A DNA stretch of 49,922 nucleotides from Nostoc sp. T09 (GCF_002154695.1 NZ_MTAV01000096.1:1-49922); one strand, 5' to 3'; shown: positions 25,023-34,476, numbered from the stretch's first letter. Notes: generated by a model not told the origin, from the letters alone. Translations and numbers: made by a program.

Positions 25023-25262
25023 ATGTTGATTTCACCATTACGTGAAGAACCCCGCAACCAGCGAGCTGCTGTTATTCCTTTAAAACAAGAGACTTCTCTT
25101 TTAGACTGGTTACAAACCAGCGGTAGGATTATAGCGCGTAACGTTCACGAACCTGATTTTCTGGAAGATGAAGAAGAAATATCAGAGTTTCTGGGTGGAG
25201 ACGATGGTATCGGTGATTATGATCTTGATGACGACGACGATGTAGCTATTGCCGAAGATTAG
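25023..25262 (+). CDS. DUF3134 family cyanobacterial protein
   Basis: A 79-residue protein from ATG 25023: MLISPLREEPRNQRAAVIPL, then KQETSLLDWLQTSGRIIARN, and a very acidic tail (DDDDDVAIAED). The N-terminal part matches the conserved cyanobacterial DUF3134 pattern. An upstream in-frame ATG at 24972 would add 17 hydrophobic residues not seen in the family, so I reject it. No function is known. It is followed after 79 bases by mraY on the same strand. Confidence 0.8.
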   Translation: MLISPLREEPRNQRAAVIPLKQETSLLDWLQTSGRIIARNVHEPDFLEDEEEISEFLGGDDGIGDYDLDDDDDVAIAED

Positions 25263-25341
25263 CCTGTTATGGCTGGGAACTTTGTGGCATATATCGTCAC
25301 TATTGTTCAGTTTTGTAAGTGTGGAGTGAAGGGAAATTTCC

Positions 25342-26439
25342 GTGGACGCTAAATTATCTCCTGACCAAGAGTTAAACTTTTCTGGAATCGGTATCGCTTC
25401 GTGTTTGGCTATAGGGCTAGGCGGGGCAGCATTGATTTTGGATTCGATGAGTAATAGGTTGCCTTGGCAGGGTATGTCTCTGACCCTGCCACTATTGTTA
25501 TCTGCGCTGAGTTCAGCGGCCCTAGGCTTCTGGGTGATCCCGCTGCTACAGGCACTCAAAACTGGACAAATAATCCGTGAAGATGGCCCCCAAGCCCATC
25601 TGAAAAAAGCAGGTACACCGACAATGGGCGGGATATTTTTTGTTCCCGTAGCCGTGATACTTGCCTGCGTATTGTCTAATTTTGCAAAAGAAGTGGTTGC
25701 GGTTTCCGCATTGACACTCAGTTATGGGTTTATTGGCTGGTTAGACGATTGGCAAATTCTTCGTCGTAAGTCAAATAAGGGTATATCCCCCCGCACGAAA
25801 CTAACTTTGCAGGTCGGTTTTGCAGCAGTATTTTGTCTGTGGCTGATGTTTAATCAACCTACAGGAATTACAAATATTGCTTTACCCTTAATAGGCGCTT
25901 CAATTCCCCTAGGGTTTGTTTTCTGGCCTTTGGCTGGCTTTGCCCTAGTTGCAGAGAGTAACGCAACCAATTTGACTGATGGCATTGACGGTTTGGCAGG
26001 TGGAACCGTAGCGATCGCTCTTTTGGCTCTTGGTGCTGTAGTTGCACCCACCTCACCTGGATTGATGATTTTCTGTGCTGCTTTGAGTGGCGGTTGTTTA
26101 GGTTTCTTAGCCCACAATCGGAACCCAGCTCGTGTTTTCATGGGAGACACTGGTTCCTTGGCTCTGGGTGGCGCTTTAGCTGCTGTAGCACTGCTAACCA
26201 ACAGTTTAGTCATACTGTTCATTCTCAGCGGCATCTTCTTCGTAGAAACCCTTTCTGTGATGGCGCAAGTAAGTTATTACAAAGCCACTAAAGGTCCCGA
26301 TGGTAAAGGTAAGCGCCTGTTGAAAATGGCACCCCTACACCATCATTTGGAACTTACTGGTTGGTCAGAATTACAAGTGGTCGCTGTATTTTATATAATC
26401 GCCGCAATTTTGGCCACAATCTGTATGGCAATCCGTTAA
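25342..26439 (+). CDS. mraY: Phospho-N-acetylmuramoyl-pentapeptide transferase
   Basis: Membrane enzyme that transfers phospho-MurNAc-pentapeptide to undecaprenyl phosphate, giving lipid I of peptidoglycan synthesis. The 365 residues span about ten helices. Active-site motifs are GWLDDWQILRRKSNKGISPR (Asp pair), NATNLTDGIDGLAGG, VFMGDTGSLALGGAL and the histidine motif KMAPLHHHLELTGW. The start is GTG at 25342, with AAGGGAA about eight bases upstream. A terminator follows. It is not in a division-and-cell-wall cluster, as is usual for cyanobacteria. Confidence 0.96.
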   Translation: MDAKLSPDQELNFSGIGIASCLAIGLGGAALILDSMSNRLPWQGMSLTLPLLLSALSSAALGFWVIPLLQALKTGQIIREDGPQAHLKKAGTPTMGGIFFVPVAVILACVLSNFAKEVVAVSALTLSYGFIGWLDDWQILRRKSNKGISPRTKLTLQVGFAAVFCLWLMFNQPTGITNIALPLIGASIPLGFVFWPLAGFALVAESNATNLTDGIDGLAGGTVAIALLALGAVVAPTSPGLMIFCAALSGGCLGFLAHNRNPARVFMGDTGSLALGGALAAVALLTNSLVILFILSGIFFVETLSVMAQVSYYKATKGPDGKGKRLLKMAPLHHHLELTGWSELQVVAVFYIIAAILATICMAIR

Positions 26440-26492
26440 TTTTCTCCGATTTGAAAAAAGCATTTTGAATAAATAGTAAATTTTTAATCACC

Positions 26493-26522
26493 AACCCTCA
26501 CATTAGTGGGGGTTATTTTTTA
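26493..26522 (+). terminator. Rho-independent terminator of mraY
   Basis: AACCCTCAC (26493-26501), loop ATTA, GTGGGGGTT (26506-26514) with one G-T pair, followed by ATTTTTT. Confidence 0.85.
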
Positions 26523-26563
26523 TGGTTATAAAACAATACGGTGATAAAGATAAAATTGTCAGA

Positions 26564-27067
26564 TCATTTACGCATTTGGCTGACCAAATGAACCATCTCC
26601 GGCAAAATTAGTTTTTCTATTCCCAGTCGCACAGCATTACTAGAACCAGGAAGAGAGAAGATTAATTTATTTTGATAAACACCAGCAATGGCGCGGGAGG
26701 CGATCGCCCGCGAACCAATTTCTTGATAACTTAAAAAACGAAACAATTCTCCAAATCCTGGCAAGGTTTTCTCTAGCAATTTTTCAATTGCATCGTAGGT
26801 AGTATCTCTGGGTGCAATCCCTGTGCCACCATTGAAAATCACAACATCCACATTTGTAGTCTCACCCAGCAGTTTTATCTGTTCTTGAATCTGTGCTGGC
26901 TCGTCCTTAATAATTTTGTGGGCTAATACAGCATGATTGGCACTTAGAAGTAATTCCTTAATTAGCTGACCACTTTTGTCGGTTTCTAGAGAACGTGTAT
27001 CGCTAACGGTGACAACAGCACAATTTACCGTTATTCCCGGCGAGTCTGGGTGAGGTTGTTGTGTCAT
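26564..27067 (-). CDS. Molybdopterin-binding protein, MoaB/Mog family
   Basis: A 167-residue MoCF-fold protein that adenylylates molybdopterin or assists molybdenum insertion during cofactor synthesis. Visible motifs are NCAVVTVSDTRSLETDKSGQ, DVVIFNGGTGIAPRDTTYDA (pterin and ATP site) and LIFSLPGSSNAVRLGIEKL. I place the start at ATG 27067 (MTQQPHPDSPG). The frame is open upstream to 27226, but that part is translated heptamer repeat and not family sequence. Cyanobacteria need the cofactor for nitrate reductase. It lies behind psb28 on the same strand. Confidence 0.9.
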   Translation of the reverse strand: MTQQPHPDSPGITVNCAVVTVSDTRSLETDKSGQLIKELLLSANHAVLAHKIIKDEPAQIQEQIKLLGETTNVDVVIFNGGTGIAPRDTTYDAIEKLLEKTLPGFGELFRFLSYQEIGSRAIASRAIAGVYQNKLIFSLPGSSNAVRLGIEKLILPEMVHLVSQMRK

Positions 27068-27159
27068 ACCAATTTCTGAAACTGTTACGCAAAGTTCAAA
27101 ATTCAGAGTCCAAAGTCTAGGAACAACGAGGGGAACATACCCCACAGCACTGGCTCCTC

Positions 27160-27187
27160 TTGACTTTTGACTCTTGACTCTTGACTC
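27160..27187. repeat. STRR-like tract, four 7-base units, directly behind psb28
   Basis: TTGACTT, TTGACTC, TTGACTC, TTGACTC, ending one base before the psb28 stop codon (27189-27191). Further degenerate copies continue towards the moaB-like start. Confidence 0.85.
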
Positions 27188-27188
27188 C

Positions 27189-27524
27189 TTACGATTTGCT
27201 AAATTCCAACCCGTTTTCTTCAGCATACCGCTGCATAAAGCGAATAAAGCGCTCCCATTCTTGGGCAGATTTGATCAGGTAAATTGCTTCTAATGCTTCT
27301 GGCCTGCCATTGACAAATCTAGCCTTCACTTCGCGGGTAATGATTTCCCCTTCTTGGTCAATCATGTACATCCCGGTGATATCTTCGGTAGTAGTTTGAG
27401 CTAAAGCTTTAGGATTGACAAAAATAAATGTTGCAGTACCACTTTCACCAGTACGCGATCGCGTTAGGCGCACATCAGGTACTGCATCTTCGTCTATACC
27501 TCTAGAAAATTGGATTTTCGCCAT
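27189..27524 (-). CDS. psb28: Photosystem II assembly factor Psb28
   Basis: A 111-residue soluble protein that binds the cytoplasmic side of photosystem II assembly intermediates carrying CP47. It protects them during repair and biogenesis. The sequence [22 protein letters not shown] is diagnostic, as are the later segments [40 protein letters not shown] and the C-terminal [18 protein letters not shown]. The family length is 110-115. Its gene end is abutted by a heptamer repeat. Confidence 0.95.
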   Translation of the reverse strand: MAKIQFSRGIDEDAVPDVRLTRSRTGESGTATFIFVNPKALAQTTTEDITGMYMIDQEGEIITREVKARFVNGRPEALEAIYLIKSAQEWERFIRFMQRYAEENGLEFSKS

Positions 27525-27630
27525 GATGAGTGAACTTAAAGTTTTGTAATGATTAATTTATTATTCTCTCATCATTTTAGAACCAAGCAATCTTTGCTAT
27601 TACTGATATTCCTGATTTACGGATAAATGC

Positions 27631-28110
27631 TTAAGTAGCTTCTCGTTCCAGAAACAAAGTCACAGGTCCGTCATTTTCAATTGCAACTTGCATCATTGCA
27701 CCAAACTCACCAGTTTCCACTTTTAAACCACTGGTACGCAATTTGGTAACAAATCCGTCATACAAATCTTGGGCTAATGAGAGAGCAGCCGAACGGTCAA
27801 AGGAGGGGCGACGACCTTTGCGACAATCACCATAAAGGGTGAACTGACTGACTACCAGCAACTCACCACCAATTTCTTGCACAGATTTTTGCCAGCGATG
27901 TCTATCGACAAGCCGCTGCGCGTCTACGTCCTCTTGTTCATTAGGAAATAACCTCAATTCCAAACACTTTCGCGCCATCCAGTCGAGTTCAGCATCGGTA
28001 TCAGTATTGGCAATTCCTACAAGTAAATTTAGCCCGCGACCAATTTTGCCGACAATTTCACCATTAACGCTAACTTGAGATGATTTAACTCGCTGAATGA
28101 TAACGCGCAT
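27631..28110 (-). CDS. dtd: D-aminoacyl-tRNA deacylase, with an 8-residue insertion
   Basis: Frees tRNA from mischarged D-amino acids and from glycine on tRNA-Ala. The catalytic motif [21 protein letters not shown] and the Gly-cis-Pro loop [10 protein letters not shown] are both intact, so the enzyme should be active. At 159 residues it exceeds the usual 145-150. The excess is DVDAQRLV at residues 61-68, in the loop between LRLFPNEQE and [11 protein letters not shown]. It is encoded by exactly 24 bases of GC-rich sequence (27907-27930) that look like a small dispersed repeat. Confidence 0.94.
   Translation of the reverse strand: MRVIIQRVKSSQVSVNGEIVGKIGRGLNLLVGIANTDTDAELDWMARKCLELRLFPNEQEDVDAQRLVDRHRWQKSVQEIGGELLVVSQFTLYGDCRKGRRPSFDRSAALSLAQDLYDGFVTKLRTSGLKVETGEFGAMMQVAIENDGPVTLFLEREAT
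27907..27930. repeat. 24-bp small-dispersed-repeat-like insertion inside dtd
   Basis: A 24-base segment bounded by GAC and GTC with core CCGCTGCGCGTCTACG. It is absent from the normal family sequence at this loop and keeps the frame. Its length and style fit the SDR5-type small mobile repeats described in Nostoc genomes. I assign it from memory of that class and cannot count copies here. Confidence 0.6.
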
Positions 28111-28283
28111 GAAAAAAAGTGTACTGCTATTAACAATTTACTCAAACTCAAATAAAGAAGATATTAGTGAGTATGAAATTCGCAGTATGATAGCTAATTT
28201 TATAGTCAAAGTTAGGAATTTACAGCTAATAACCAAGACTTCTGCTATTGGCTGAAACTTTTACAATAATTAGGTTTTTTAAA

Positions 28284-28357
28284 TGGCTCAGGTCGGATTT
28301 GAACCAACGACCCCAGGCTTATGAGTCCCGTGCTCTAACCAACTGAGCTACTGAGCC
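28284..28357 (-). tRNA. trnM: tRNA-Met (CAU)
   Basis: 74 bases on the minus strand. The acceptor stem GGCTCAG pairs with CTGAGCC and the discriminator is A. The D-arm contains GCTCAGTTGGTTAGAGC, and the anticodon loop is CTCATAA with CAU. The T-arm has GGTTCAAATCC. It looks like the elongator tRNA-Met, because the first acceptor pair is normal, unlike initiators. CCA is not encoded in full (only A and then TTT follow). Confidence 0.95.
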
Positions 28358-28543
28358 ATGTTTTTTCACATGATTTCTAAATATAGCAGAAAAATTTGCT
28401 CATTTCTAGTCTTTCTGGCAATTAATTTTTGGTTGGACCCTAGAAGGACTAATACCTTTTCTCGCGAAGGTAGCTACAGATGACAAACAGGGGGAGAAGG
28501 GAAAATCATTTGTAGCTCGAATTTAAAGAATCGCAATGCCAAG

Positions 28544-28568
28544 CAAAAGAGGGAGTTTAGCTCCCTCT
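28544..28568 (-). terminator. Rho-independent terminator of the LysM/M23 gene
   Basis: On the minus strand AGAGGGAG, 5-base loop, CTCCCTCT, then TTTTGC. Perfect 8-bp stem, about 40 bases behind the stop. Confidence 0.85.
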
Positions 28569-28606
28569 ATGAAAAAGGTAATGATTGAATTCTAGACAGC
28601 CAGAAA

Positions 28607-30904
28607 CTAGATGCGGTTTGCCAAGTAGGTAATTGGGTTAACTGCTCCCTTACCTGATGGATGAATTTCAAAGTGGCTGTGTGGACCAGTACTAAAACCA
28701 GTGCTACCCATTGCAGCGATTGTTTCTCCTTGACGCACTTGCTGACCTACCTGCACAAAAATCTTGCTGTTATGACCATAACGAGTAATACTGCCATCAG
28801 GATGGCGAATATCTACAAGATTGCCGTAGCCACCGTTATTCCACCCTGCCTTTACTATCACACCATCAGCTGATGCGTAAATCGGCGTACCAGTGGAGTT
28901 GGCAACATCAATTCCCTTGTGCATTTTGCCCCAGCGCCAGCCATAACCAGAGGTAAGGACACCTTTTGCGGGCCAAATGTAAGCAACGGATGAGGAGGAT
29001 GGGGGAGGAATGGCCTCATCAATAGGTTTGGGCAGATATTGATCTACTGCTGACAAAGGCGGTAAACCTGGAGAAACTGTAGTGCCCCGCATCTTTCCTA
29101 GTGAGTCAGAAGCATTGGTTCCCCGAGAAGGAGTTGCGATTCTAGCAGCAGGTGTCTTACGTCCAGGAGCTTGGTTAGATAAAAACTCTGGATTTACTGG
29201 CTCGTTAGTCGGTTGTGTTGCACGGTATAGGGGCTTAATTGGTTGGACACTATAGTTAGTCGTCCCAATCGGGGAAGGCACAGGAATCTGTACCGAATTC
29301 CGCGGCAAAGTGGGGCTGGATACCGCGAAATTATTCGGATTACCAACCGGAACCGAGACCGCAGCGTTGTTATTTTCGCTAACTGCTGGGGTGACTACAC
29401 CAGCTTGCTGGGCGCGATATTTCTCACGCAATCTTTGAATTTCTGCTTGTAAGCTCTGGAGACGCTCATTACTTTTGGTGCTTGCTAACTTCTGCGGTTT
29501 TTGATTCAACTGCATTTCGGCAAAAACTTTTGGCACCGGAGCATCACCACCCATACCGTAAGCGTTAGCAGGGCTAGGGACTGTTTGCGAAGCGATCGCA
29601 GTATTACTATTTGCTGGAATCTGGTTGCTCGCAGTTATCGGTGTCGGTACGGTAACACTGCTGTTGTTAGCAACGATCGGTAACTGTGGTGTAACAGCTA
29701 AAGTTGGGTTAGCAATAGCTGTATTTACAGGGGATGGAGCTACTTTGAGCGTAGCATCAGACTGCTCTACAGTGGGGTTAATTGCTAACTTGGATGGGTT
29801 AACAGTGTTGCGCTCAACCCCAGCAGCAGGAATAACCAGTTTTTGACTGATTTGCAGTTGATTTGGATCGCTCAGATGATTTGCTTTGGCTAACTCTGAG
29901 ATGGAAGTACCGTAATTGCTAGCGATCGCCGCTAGGGTATCTCCGGGCTTAACTTCGTAGGCAACAGCAGCCGATGGTGTAGCAGCTTTAAGTGTAGCTG
30001 GTACAGGGGTTGCTAATGGCGCAGAGCCAGCTTTAGACTGTTTTAGTCTAGATATTAGGCTTGCTTTATTGGCATCAGTGCTAATTGGCAACTGCTCAGT
30101 TGTAATGTTGCTTGCGTTGAGTTGTGGCGCTTTCTCAACTACAGCTGTTGGCTGAGACAACCCCACATTAGCTTGTGATAAATTCTTACTCTCCCCAGAC
30201 CGAAACTCCGCCAGACTTTGTTTTAAACGGTTCGATTTTTCTTGTAACCGATTCAGCGCAAACTCCTGCTGCGCCTTCAGTTGAGCAGTAACTTCATTGT
30301 TAGCAGTTTGATTTTCTGTAGCTACCGCGCTCAGGGATGTAGTTGGCGAGCTAACTACACTATTAGCAATAGAAAGTTTTTGTACTTCTTTTAGCTTGTT
30401 AGCTACTTGCAAACCCTGTACTACTTGGGGTTGCTGATAAAAAGAACTCTTATAGGTTGCTGTAACTTTGCCAGTTGCTGCTGAAACCGGAACTGGCACA
30501 GACATTCCACTTGCCGCAACTTGCAATTTAGCTTCAAGCCCAGGCACCTGTGAAATTGCTGTTGGTTCCACTATGACAGGATTTTCCGGCACGCTCACTA
30601 ATGAGACGGTTTGGTTTTCCAGCTTTGTGGGAGCAAATTTCATCTCGGTGTCAGGAGCAGCAGGAATCGTTGAGGCTGCCTTTTGGCTGCCCACAGGAGC
30701 CGCTGCTTGAGCTTGATCGCTTTGTCGAGTTACCAAGAGGCTGGTTGCTCCCATTGAGATCGCCAAGCCAATCATGGCGGCTTTTGTCCGCGCTCGGTGG
30801 TTGCTCACAGAATTGTTCATATTTGACTGTTCCACCGGGACACCATCACTGCTGGGGGTATTTTTCAGCACAGCCTTTACTCTCTTTTTCAATGCTCGTT
30901 TCAA
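28607..30904 (-). CDS. LysM and M23 metallopeptidase-domain murein hydrolase
   Basis: A 765-residue envelope protein. It is anchored by one N-terminal helix (AAMIGLAISMGATSLLV, about 38-54). A long low-complexity region follows, then one LysM peptidoglycan-binding domain (YEVKPGDTLAAIASNYGTSI to QKLVIPA, about 320-366). A Ser/Thr/Pro-rich stretch with a short coiled coil (ERLQSLQAEIQRLREKYRAQ) leads to a C-terminal lysostaphin-type M23 domain: WRWGKMHKGIDVAN (HxxxD zinc site) and STGPHSHFEIHPSG (HxH). It may cleave peptide bridges during growth or septum remodelling, or activate amidases if the zinc site is not used. The promoter region carries a repeated AGATCACA box. Confidence 0.93.
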   Translation of the reverse strand: MKRALKKRVKAVLKNTPSSDGVPVEQSNMNNSVSNHRARTKAAMIGLAISMGATSLLVTRQSDQAQAAAPVGSQKAASTIPAAPDTEMKFAPTKLENQTVSLVSVPENPVIVEPTAISQVPGLEAKLQVAASGMSVPVPVSAATGKVTATYKSSFYQQPQVVQGLQVANKLKEVQKLSIANSVVSSPTTSLSAVATENQTANNEVTAQLKAQQEFALNRLQEKSNRLKQSLAEFRSGESKNLSQANVGLSQPTAVVEKAPQLNASNITTEQLPISTDANKASLISRLKQSKAGSAPLATPVPATLKAATPSAAVAYEVKPGDTLAAIASNYGTSISELAKANHLSDPNQLQISQKLVIPAAGVERNTVNPSKLAINPTVEQSDATLKVAPSPVNTAIANPTLAVTPQLPIVANNSSVTVPTPITASNQIPANSNTAIASQTVPSPANAYGMGGDAPVPKVFAEMQLNQKPQKLASTKSNERLQSLQAEIQRLREKYRAQQAGVVTPAVSENNNAAVSVPVGNPNNFAVSSPTLPRNSVQIPVPSPIGTTNYSVQPIKPLYRATQPTNEPVNPEFLSNQAPGRKTPAARIATPSRGTNASDSLGKMRGTTVSPGLPPLSAVDQYLPKPIDEAIPPPSSSSVAYIWPAKGVLTSGYGWRWGKMHKGIDVANSTGTPIYASADGVIVKAGWNNGGYGNLVDIRHPDGSITRYGHNSKIFVQVGQQVRQGETIAAMGSTGFSTGPHSHFEIHPSGKGAVNPITYLANRI

Positions 30905-30975
30905 AGACGACCTCCTATGATCACTAGCGCTTAACTGACCTTGATTTTTTTCAGTCTGATACTAGTCAATGATTT

Positions 30976-31006
30976 AGATCACATCAAATGATTGATCAAG
31001 ATCACA
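30976..31006 (-). promoter_or_regulatory. Paired AGATCACA boxes upstream of the murein hydrolase
   Basis: AGATCACA at 30976-30983 and again at 30999-31006, 23 bases start to start (about two helical turns), with palindromic TTGATCAA between. On the minus strand the boxes read TGTGATCT, the half-site style of CRP-family activators. They are about 70-100 bases before the start codon, a usual activator position. Confidence 0.45.
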
Positions 31007-31712
31007 CCCACCAGAGATACTTACGCAAGATTAACCTGCTTCTCTGATTTAGACAAGTTCACACCTTTTAGCAAAACTTAAAATTGCTGTGCTGACTTGT
31101 CCGTTCTGTTCCTCACACCTTAGGATGTTTTGCTTTTTGGAGTTGTCTGCGCCTATTTTGCTGAAGTCGCTGGGAATGGACAAAAATATACACTTTGCCA
31201 AATCCACTGTTGCTCTTTGCAATTGATTAGCTAAGACTTCTCGAAAAGCAAATCTCCCTGCTGTAGATATCTTCAAGAGATTTCTATCCAATCCGTCTAC
31301 TCAACACGAGACTTTACGTTGATTATTCCCTAAAAAACAACCGTATTATCTCGCAGCTACTTTTGCGCTTCTTCCAAATACCGCTTGAGCCAAAAATGAC
31401 TAAATGCCCTATAAGACTAGGTTTTACCCGTTTTGTTCCCAAGTTTTAAGATAATTGAAATTCATCAAAATCTATCATTCAAATTCCGAATCGACGCAAA
31501 TTTTAGATACAAATTTCTTATATAAGCTCACCTAAGTTTGGAAGTAATTTTTACTCAACTTTAGAAGAGCTTACAGAATCAAGTATAACCATTCACATCG
31601 TTTTGGCTGTAACAATGGATATATTTGCTGAAATCAACTACTTGGGTAAATGATATCCTCAGATATCATAGAATTATTTAAGTAATATTACTTATAAATA
31701 TTTAGAAAGTTT
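31007..31712. other. Gene-free spacer
   Basis: About 700 bases. An 80-codon minus-strand frame (31049-31291) has no Shine-Dalgarno or recognisable similarity, and I treat it as noise. AT content rises steadily towards trmL. No RNA gene seen. Confidence 0.45.
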
Positions 31713-32174
31713 CTATTGTAAATAACCCAGTTGACGACGTGCTTCAAACAAACCCACTGCGACACTCACAGAAAGATTCAAGCTGCGAACCTGAGGTTGA
31801 GCCATAGGTATGTATAGGGTTGCATCGCAAGCTGATAGAACTGTGGGCGCTAAGCCAGTGGTTTCGCTGCCAAACAGTAGCCAGTCATCTGCTTGAAAAT
31901 TAAATTGGGCATAATTAAAACTGCCTCTAACGCTGAAACCTAACCATCTCCCTCCACGTTCCTGACGGATATTTTTAAAGGCGTCTAGGGATTCATGATA
32001 GTTGAGCTTGACATAAGGCCAGTAATCTAAACCAGCTCTTTTAAGGTAGCGATCGCTAATTTCAAACCCTAAAGGCCCGACCAAATGTAATTCTGTGCTC
32101 GTAGCGGCACAAGTACGAGCAATATTGCCTGTATTCGGGGGAATTTGCGGGTTAACTAAAACTACCTGAGGCAT
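31713..32174 (-). CDS. trmL: tRNA (cytidine/uridine-34-2'-O)-methyltransferase TrmL
   Basis: SPOUT methyltransferase of 153 residues, a single minimal domain. It methylates the wobble ribose of tRNA-Leu isoacceptors with S-adenosylmethionine. The start PQVVLVNPQIPPNTGNIARTCAAT, the knot segment DWLLFGSETTGLAP and the C-terminal IPMAQPQVRSLNLSVSVAVGLFEARRQ are the three SpoU motifs in order. The length matches E. coli TrmL. The gene stands alone. Confidence 0.94.
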   Translation of the reverse strand: MPQVVLVNPQIPPNTGNIARTCAATSTELHLVGPLGFEISDRYLKRAGLDYWPYVKLNYHESLDAFKNIRQERGGRWLGFSVRGSFNYAQFNFQADDWLLFGSETTGLAPTVLSACDATLYIPMAQPQVRSLNLSVSVAVGLFEARRQLGYLQ

Positions 32175-32557
32175 TGTTCAGTGGCAAGAATGTAGTGTAA
32201 AAAACAATATATTAACTCGGCATATTCTACCAAGGGTTAGGCACTATCTATAGGTTTTGTTAATAATTAATCAAGCTCTTCCTATCGATTAGATTTTTAA
32301 AACATAGCAAATCAACTCTCAGAAGAGTATCTGAGAGTATTTCTGGCTAAGTGCGCGAATTCTTAGATTTTTGTAGTTGAACAGCAAAAGCAAAAAGGCA
32401 GGTAGCAGCGTGCGGAAGTAAAGAAAGATTTTACAGTCAGATCTTTTTGAAACTGAACAGTTATTTCCACTACGCTGCGCTAATTAGTAGTTGCACCTGA
32501 AGTTTCGTCTGCCTCCCAAAAAATCTACCATTTGTCAGAAGACAAGGGGGTGTAGTG
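32175..32557. other. Spacer with one strong hairpin
   Basis: Contains CTCTCAGA (32316-32323), loop AGAGTA, TCTGAGAG (32330-32337), a perfect 8-bp stem without a clear T run on either side. It lies 220 bases behind gshA and may end its transcript. Nothing else supported. Confidence 0.45.
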
Positions 32558-33697
32558 TTATGCCAATGAGGGGGAACACAATTTATCCTCTAATTCGATT
32601 TCCCGTTCTTGGGTAGCGACAATTGCTTGGGAGATAACTCGCCCAGAATCAAACCCAACCGCGTGCAGTTGCAACCACTGTTTGGCTTCATTACCTTCGC
32701 GAAGAATTTTGTGCAAGGGAGAAAGGAAACAACCAAACCCTTGTTGTTTAGCGATCGCCCAAACTTCCTGGTACATTTGATCTATCCAATCTCTGGCTAA
32801 AATAGTTTTGCCATCTTGCCAATGCTGAAGCGGAGCATCCAGACTTGCAGTCGCAGCAGCAGCTTCGTTGCTAGCAGTTAAGCTGATGAGTTCTTCAGCA
32901 GAGAAGCTACTTTGAGTTAACGGATCGATATCAGGATTTTCTATAACCTGCAACAATCGGGCTTCTAGTAAAGCAGTAATTGCTAGTAAGGCGATTGGAT
33001 CTGTAACTAAATCGCAAATTCGCAGTTCTAAGCGATTTAAGTCATAGGGACGCCGATCGCCATTTGGACGGACTGATGCCCACAAATGCCGGACATTTTG
33101 CATTGTGCCAGCAGCTAACTGTTGTTCTACCCATTGAATGTGGTGAGCGTGGCTTTCAAATAAAGGTACACGGGCAGGCGTATGGGGAAATAGTCCCCAT
33201 CGGGTAGAGTGATAACCAGTTGTTTTGCCATCTAAAAAAGGAGATGAAGCGCTGAGGGCGAGGAATAAAGGTGCTTCTACTCGAATTACGCGACACGCCC
33301 GCATCAATAGTTCTGGATCGCTAATACCTATATTGATATGTACGCTAGCTGTGACTACTTTTGTGCCATAGGTTTGCTCAATGTAGTCGTGATAAAGGTT
33401 AGTGGGATCGGAACGGAAAAAGCGATCGCTGCCACCCAAAGACAAGGTACTACCTGGAATTAAGGTATAGTCGCCCAATTGTTCAAGATATTTTCGCAAT
33501 TCATGGCGAGGACGCAGCAGGGCGCACAATAACTGTTCATAACTATGTAATGGCTTAGTTATATATTCCACGTTGCGGCTATCTGGCTCCCGCACAAATC
33601 CATCTAAAGCCCCAACAATTTTGTCAGAGAGACCGACGATTTCACCTTGAGGTGTGCCCGTATACATCTCAATCTCAAAGCCTTTTGATAAGCTCAC
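32558..33697 (-). CDS. gshA: Glutamate-cysteine ligase, cyanobacterial type
   Basis: First step of glutathione synthesis: ATP-dependent joining of glutamate and cysteine. The 379 residues match the cyanobacterial GshA group. Visible features are FEIEMYTGTPQGEIVGLSDK near the start, the metal/glutamate region SVHINIGISDPELLMRACRVIR, and PNGDRRPYDLNRLELRICDLV, which carries the arginine-rich nucleotide contact. The product feeds glutathione, which also serves the glutaredoxin encoded at the left end of the window. No neighbour is functionally linked. Confidence 0.92.
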   Translation of the reverse strand: MSLSKGFEIEMYTGTPQGEIVGLSDKIVGALDGFVREPDSRNVEYITKPLHSYEQLLCALLRPRHELRKYLEQLGDYTLIPGSTLSLGGSDRFFRSDPTNLYHDYIEQTYGTKVVTASVHINIGISDPELLMRACRVIRVEAPLFLALSASSPFLDGKTTGYHSTRWGLFPHTPARVPLFESHAHHIQWVEQQLAAGTMQNVRHLWASVRPNGDRRPYDLNRLELRICDLVTDPIALLAITALLEARLLQVIENPDIDPLTQSSFSAEELISLTASNEAAAATASLDAPLQHWQDGKTILARDWIDQMYQEVWAIAKQQGFGCFLSPLHKILREGNEAKQWLQLHAVGFDSGRVISQAIVATQEREIELEDKLCSPSLA

Positions 33698-34472
33698 TTT
33701 GTTCTCCTCGGCTCTCTTAGCCTATAAATTGTATCGAACGAGACGATTTTTTGCATCGACGTTGAAGCCAAGTCCAATTTAGAATTTTTTAAACGTAAAC
33801 TAATAAACACAAGCATTCTGCCTGTTTTTTGCATAACTCAGGAATACTAAAGACATAAACAATTTATGCCCTTAGTATTAGTGATTTATAATTACTGATT
33901 TTTACTTGATTCCTAAGGAAGATGAACCTTATTAGCAGCCTTGTGCAATCGGGATTGCTGCTATTTCCTGGCAGAAAATGCCAGGATTCGGTTAAGCCTA
34001 TTATTCCCAGGCGATCGCCTACATAGGATCAGCACTAATTTTGTCTAGAGGCAAATATATAGTCCTCCTATTTTGTATATTCCCATAAACTTAGTACTAC
34101 TTTGTTTAAGAACCTGGCGTTTTTAAATGCAGAGGAATCAGCGGAAAATCTGAGCCTTTTTGATATTAAAAGTGCAACTTTACAGTAATATAAATGTACT
34201 ATATATAATCACTGAGAACAGGGAGAGTCATCTATATCAAAATTACAAACAGAGGCTAATAGCGGCCTGTTAGTGGGTGCTTTGTGATTTGTCATTTCTC
34301 CTTTGTTTACCTGTTACCCTTGTCCGTAAATGCCAAAATTCATCAAGCATCAGTATGTGAAAACTGCTAAGCTGTGACGTATTTAAACTGTATATTGACT
34401 CATCAAGGTATTCCCTAAAGTTTTGAGCGGAGCCTTCTTCCTCTCAGGCTTCTATCTGTGTTATTGGTCATG
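33698..34472. other. Gene-free spacer with a hairpin
   Basis: AT-rich. The only clear structure is TCCTGGCA (33966-33973), loop GAAAA, TGCCAGGA (33979-33986), a perfect 8-bp hairpin with no T run, plus one HIP1 octamer near 34012. A small RNA is possible, but nothing else supports it. Confidence 0.45.
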
Positions 34473-34476
34473 ATCA

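Noticed and set aside
25182-25559. 125-codon minus-strand frame opposite DUF3134/mraY
   Set aside because: It is antisense to two well-supported genes and has shadow-type composition.
27068-27226. N-terminal extension of the MoaB/Mog protein
   Set aside because: These codons translate the heptamer repeat tract and overlap the end of psb28. The family sequence begins at ATG 27067.
31049-31291. 80-codon minus-strand frame behind the murein hydrolase promoter
   Set aside because: No ribosome-binding site and no recognisable similarity; the composition is mixed. It is kept as spacer.
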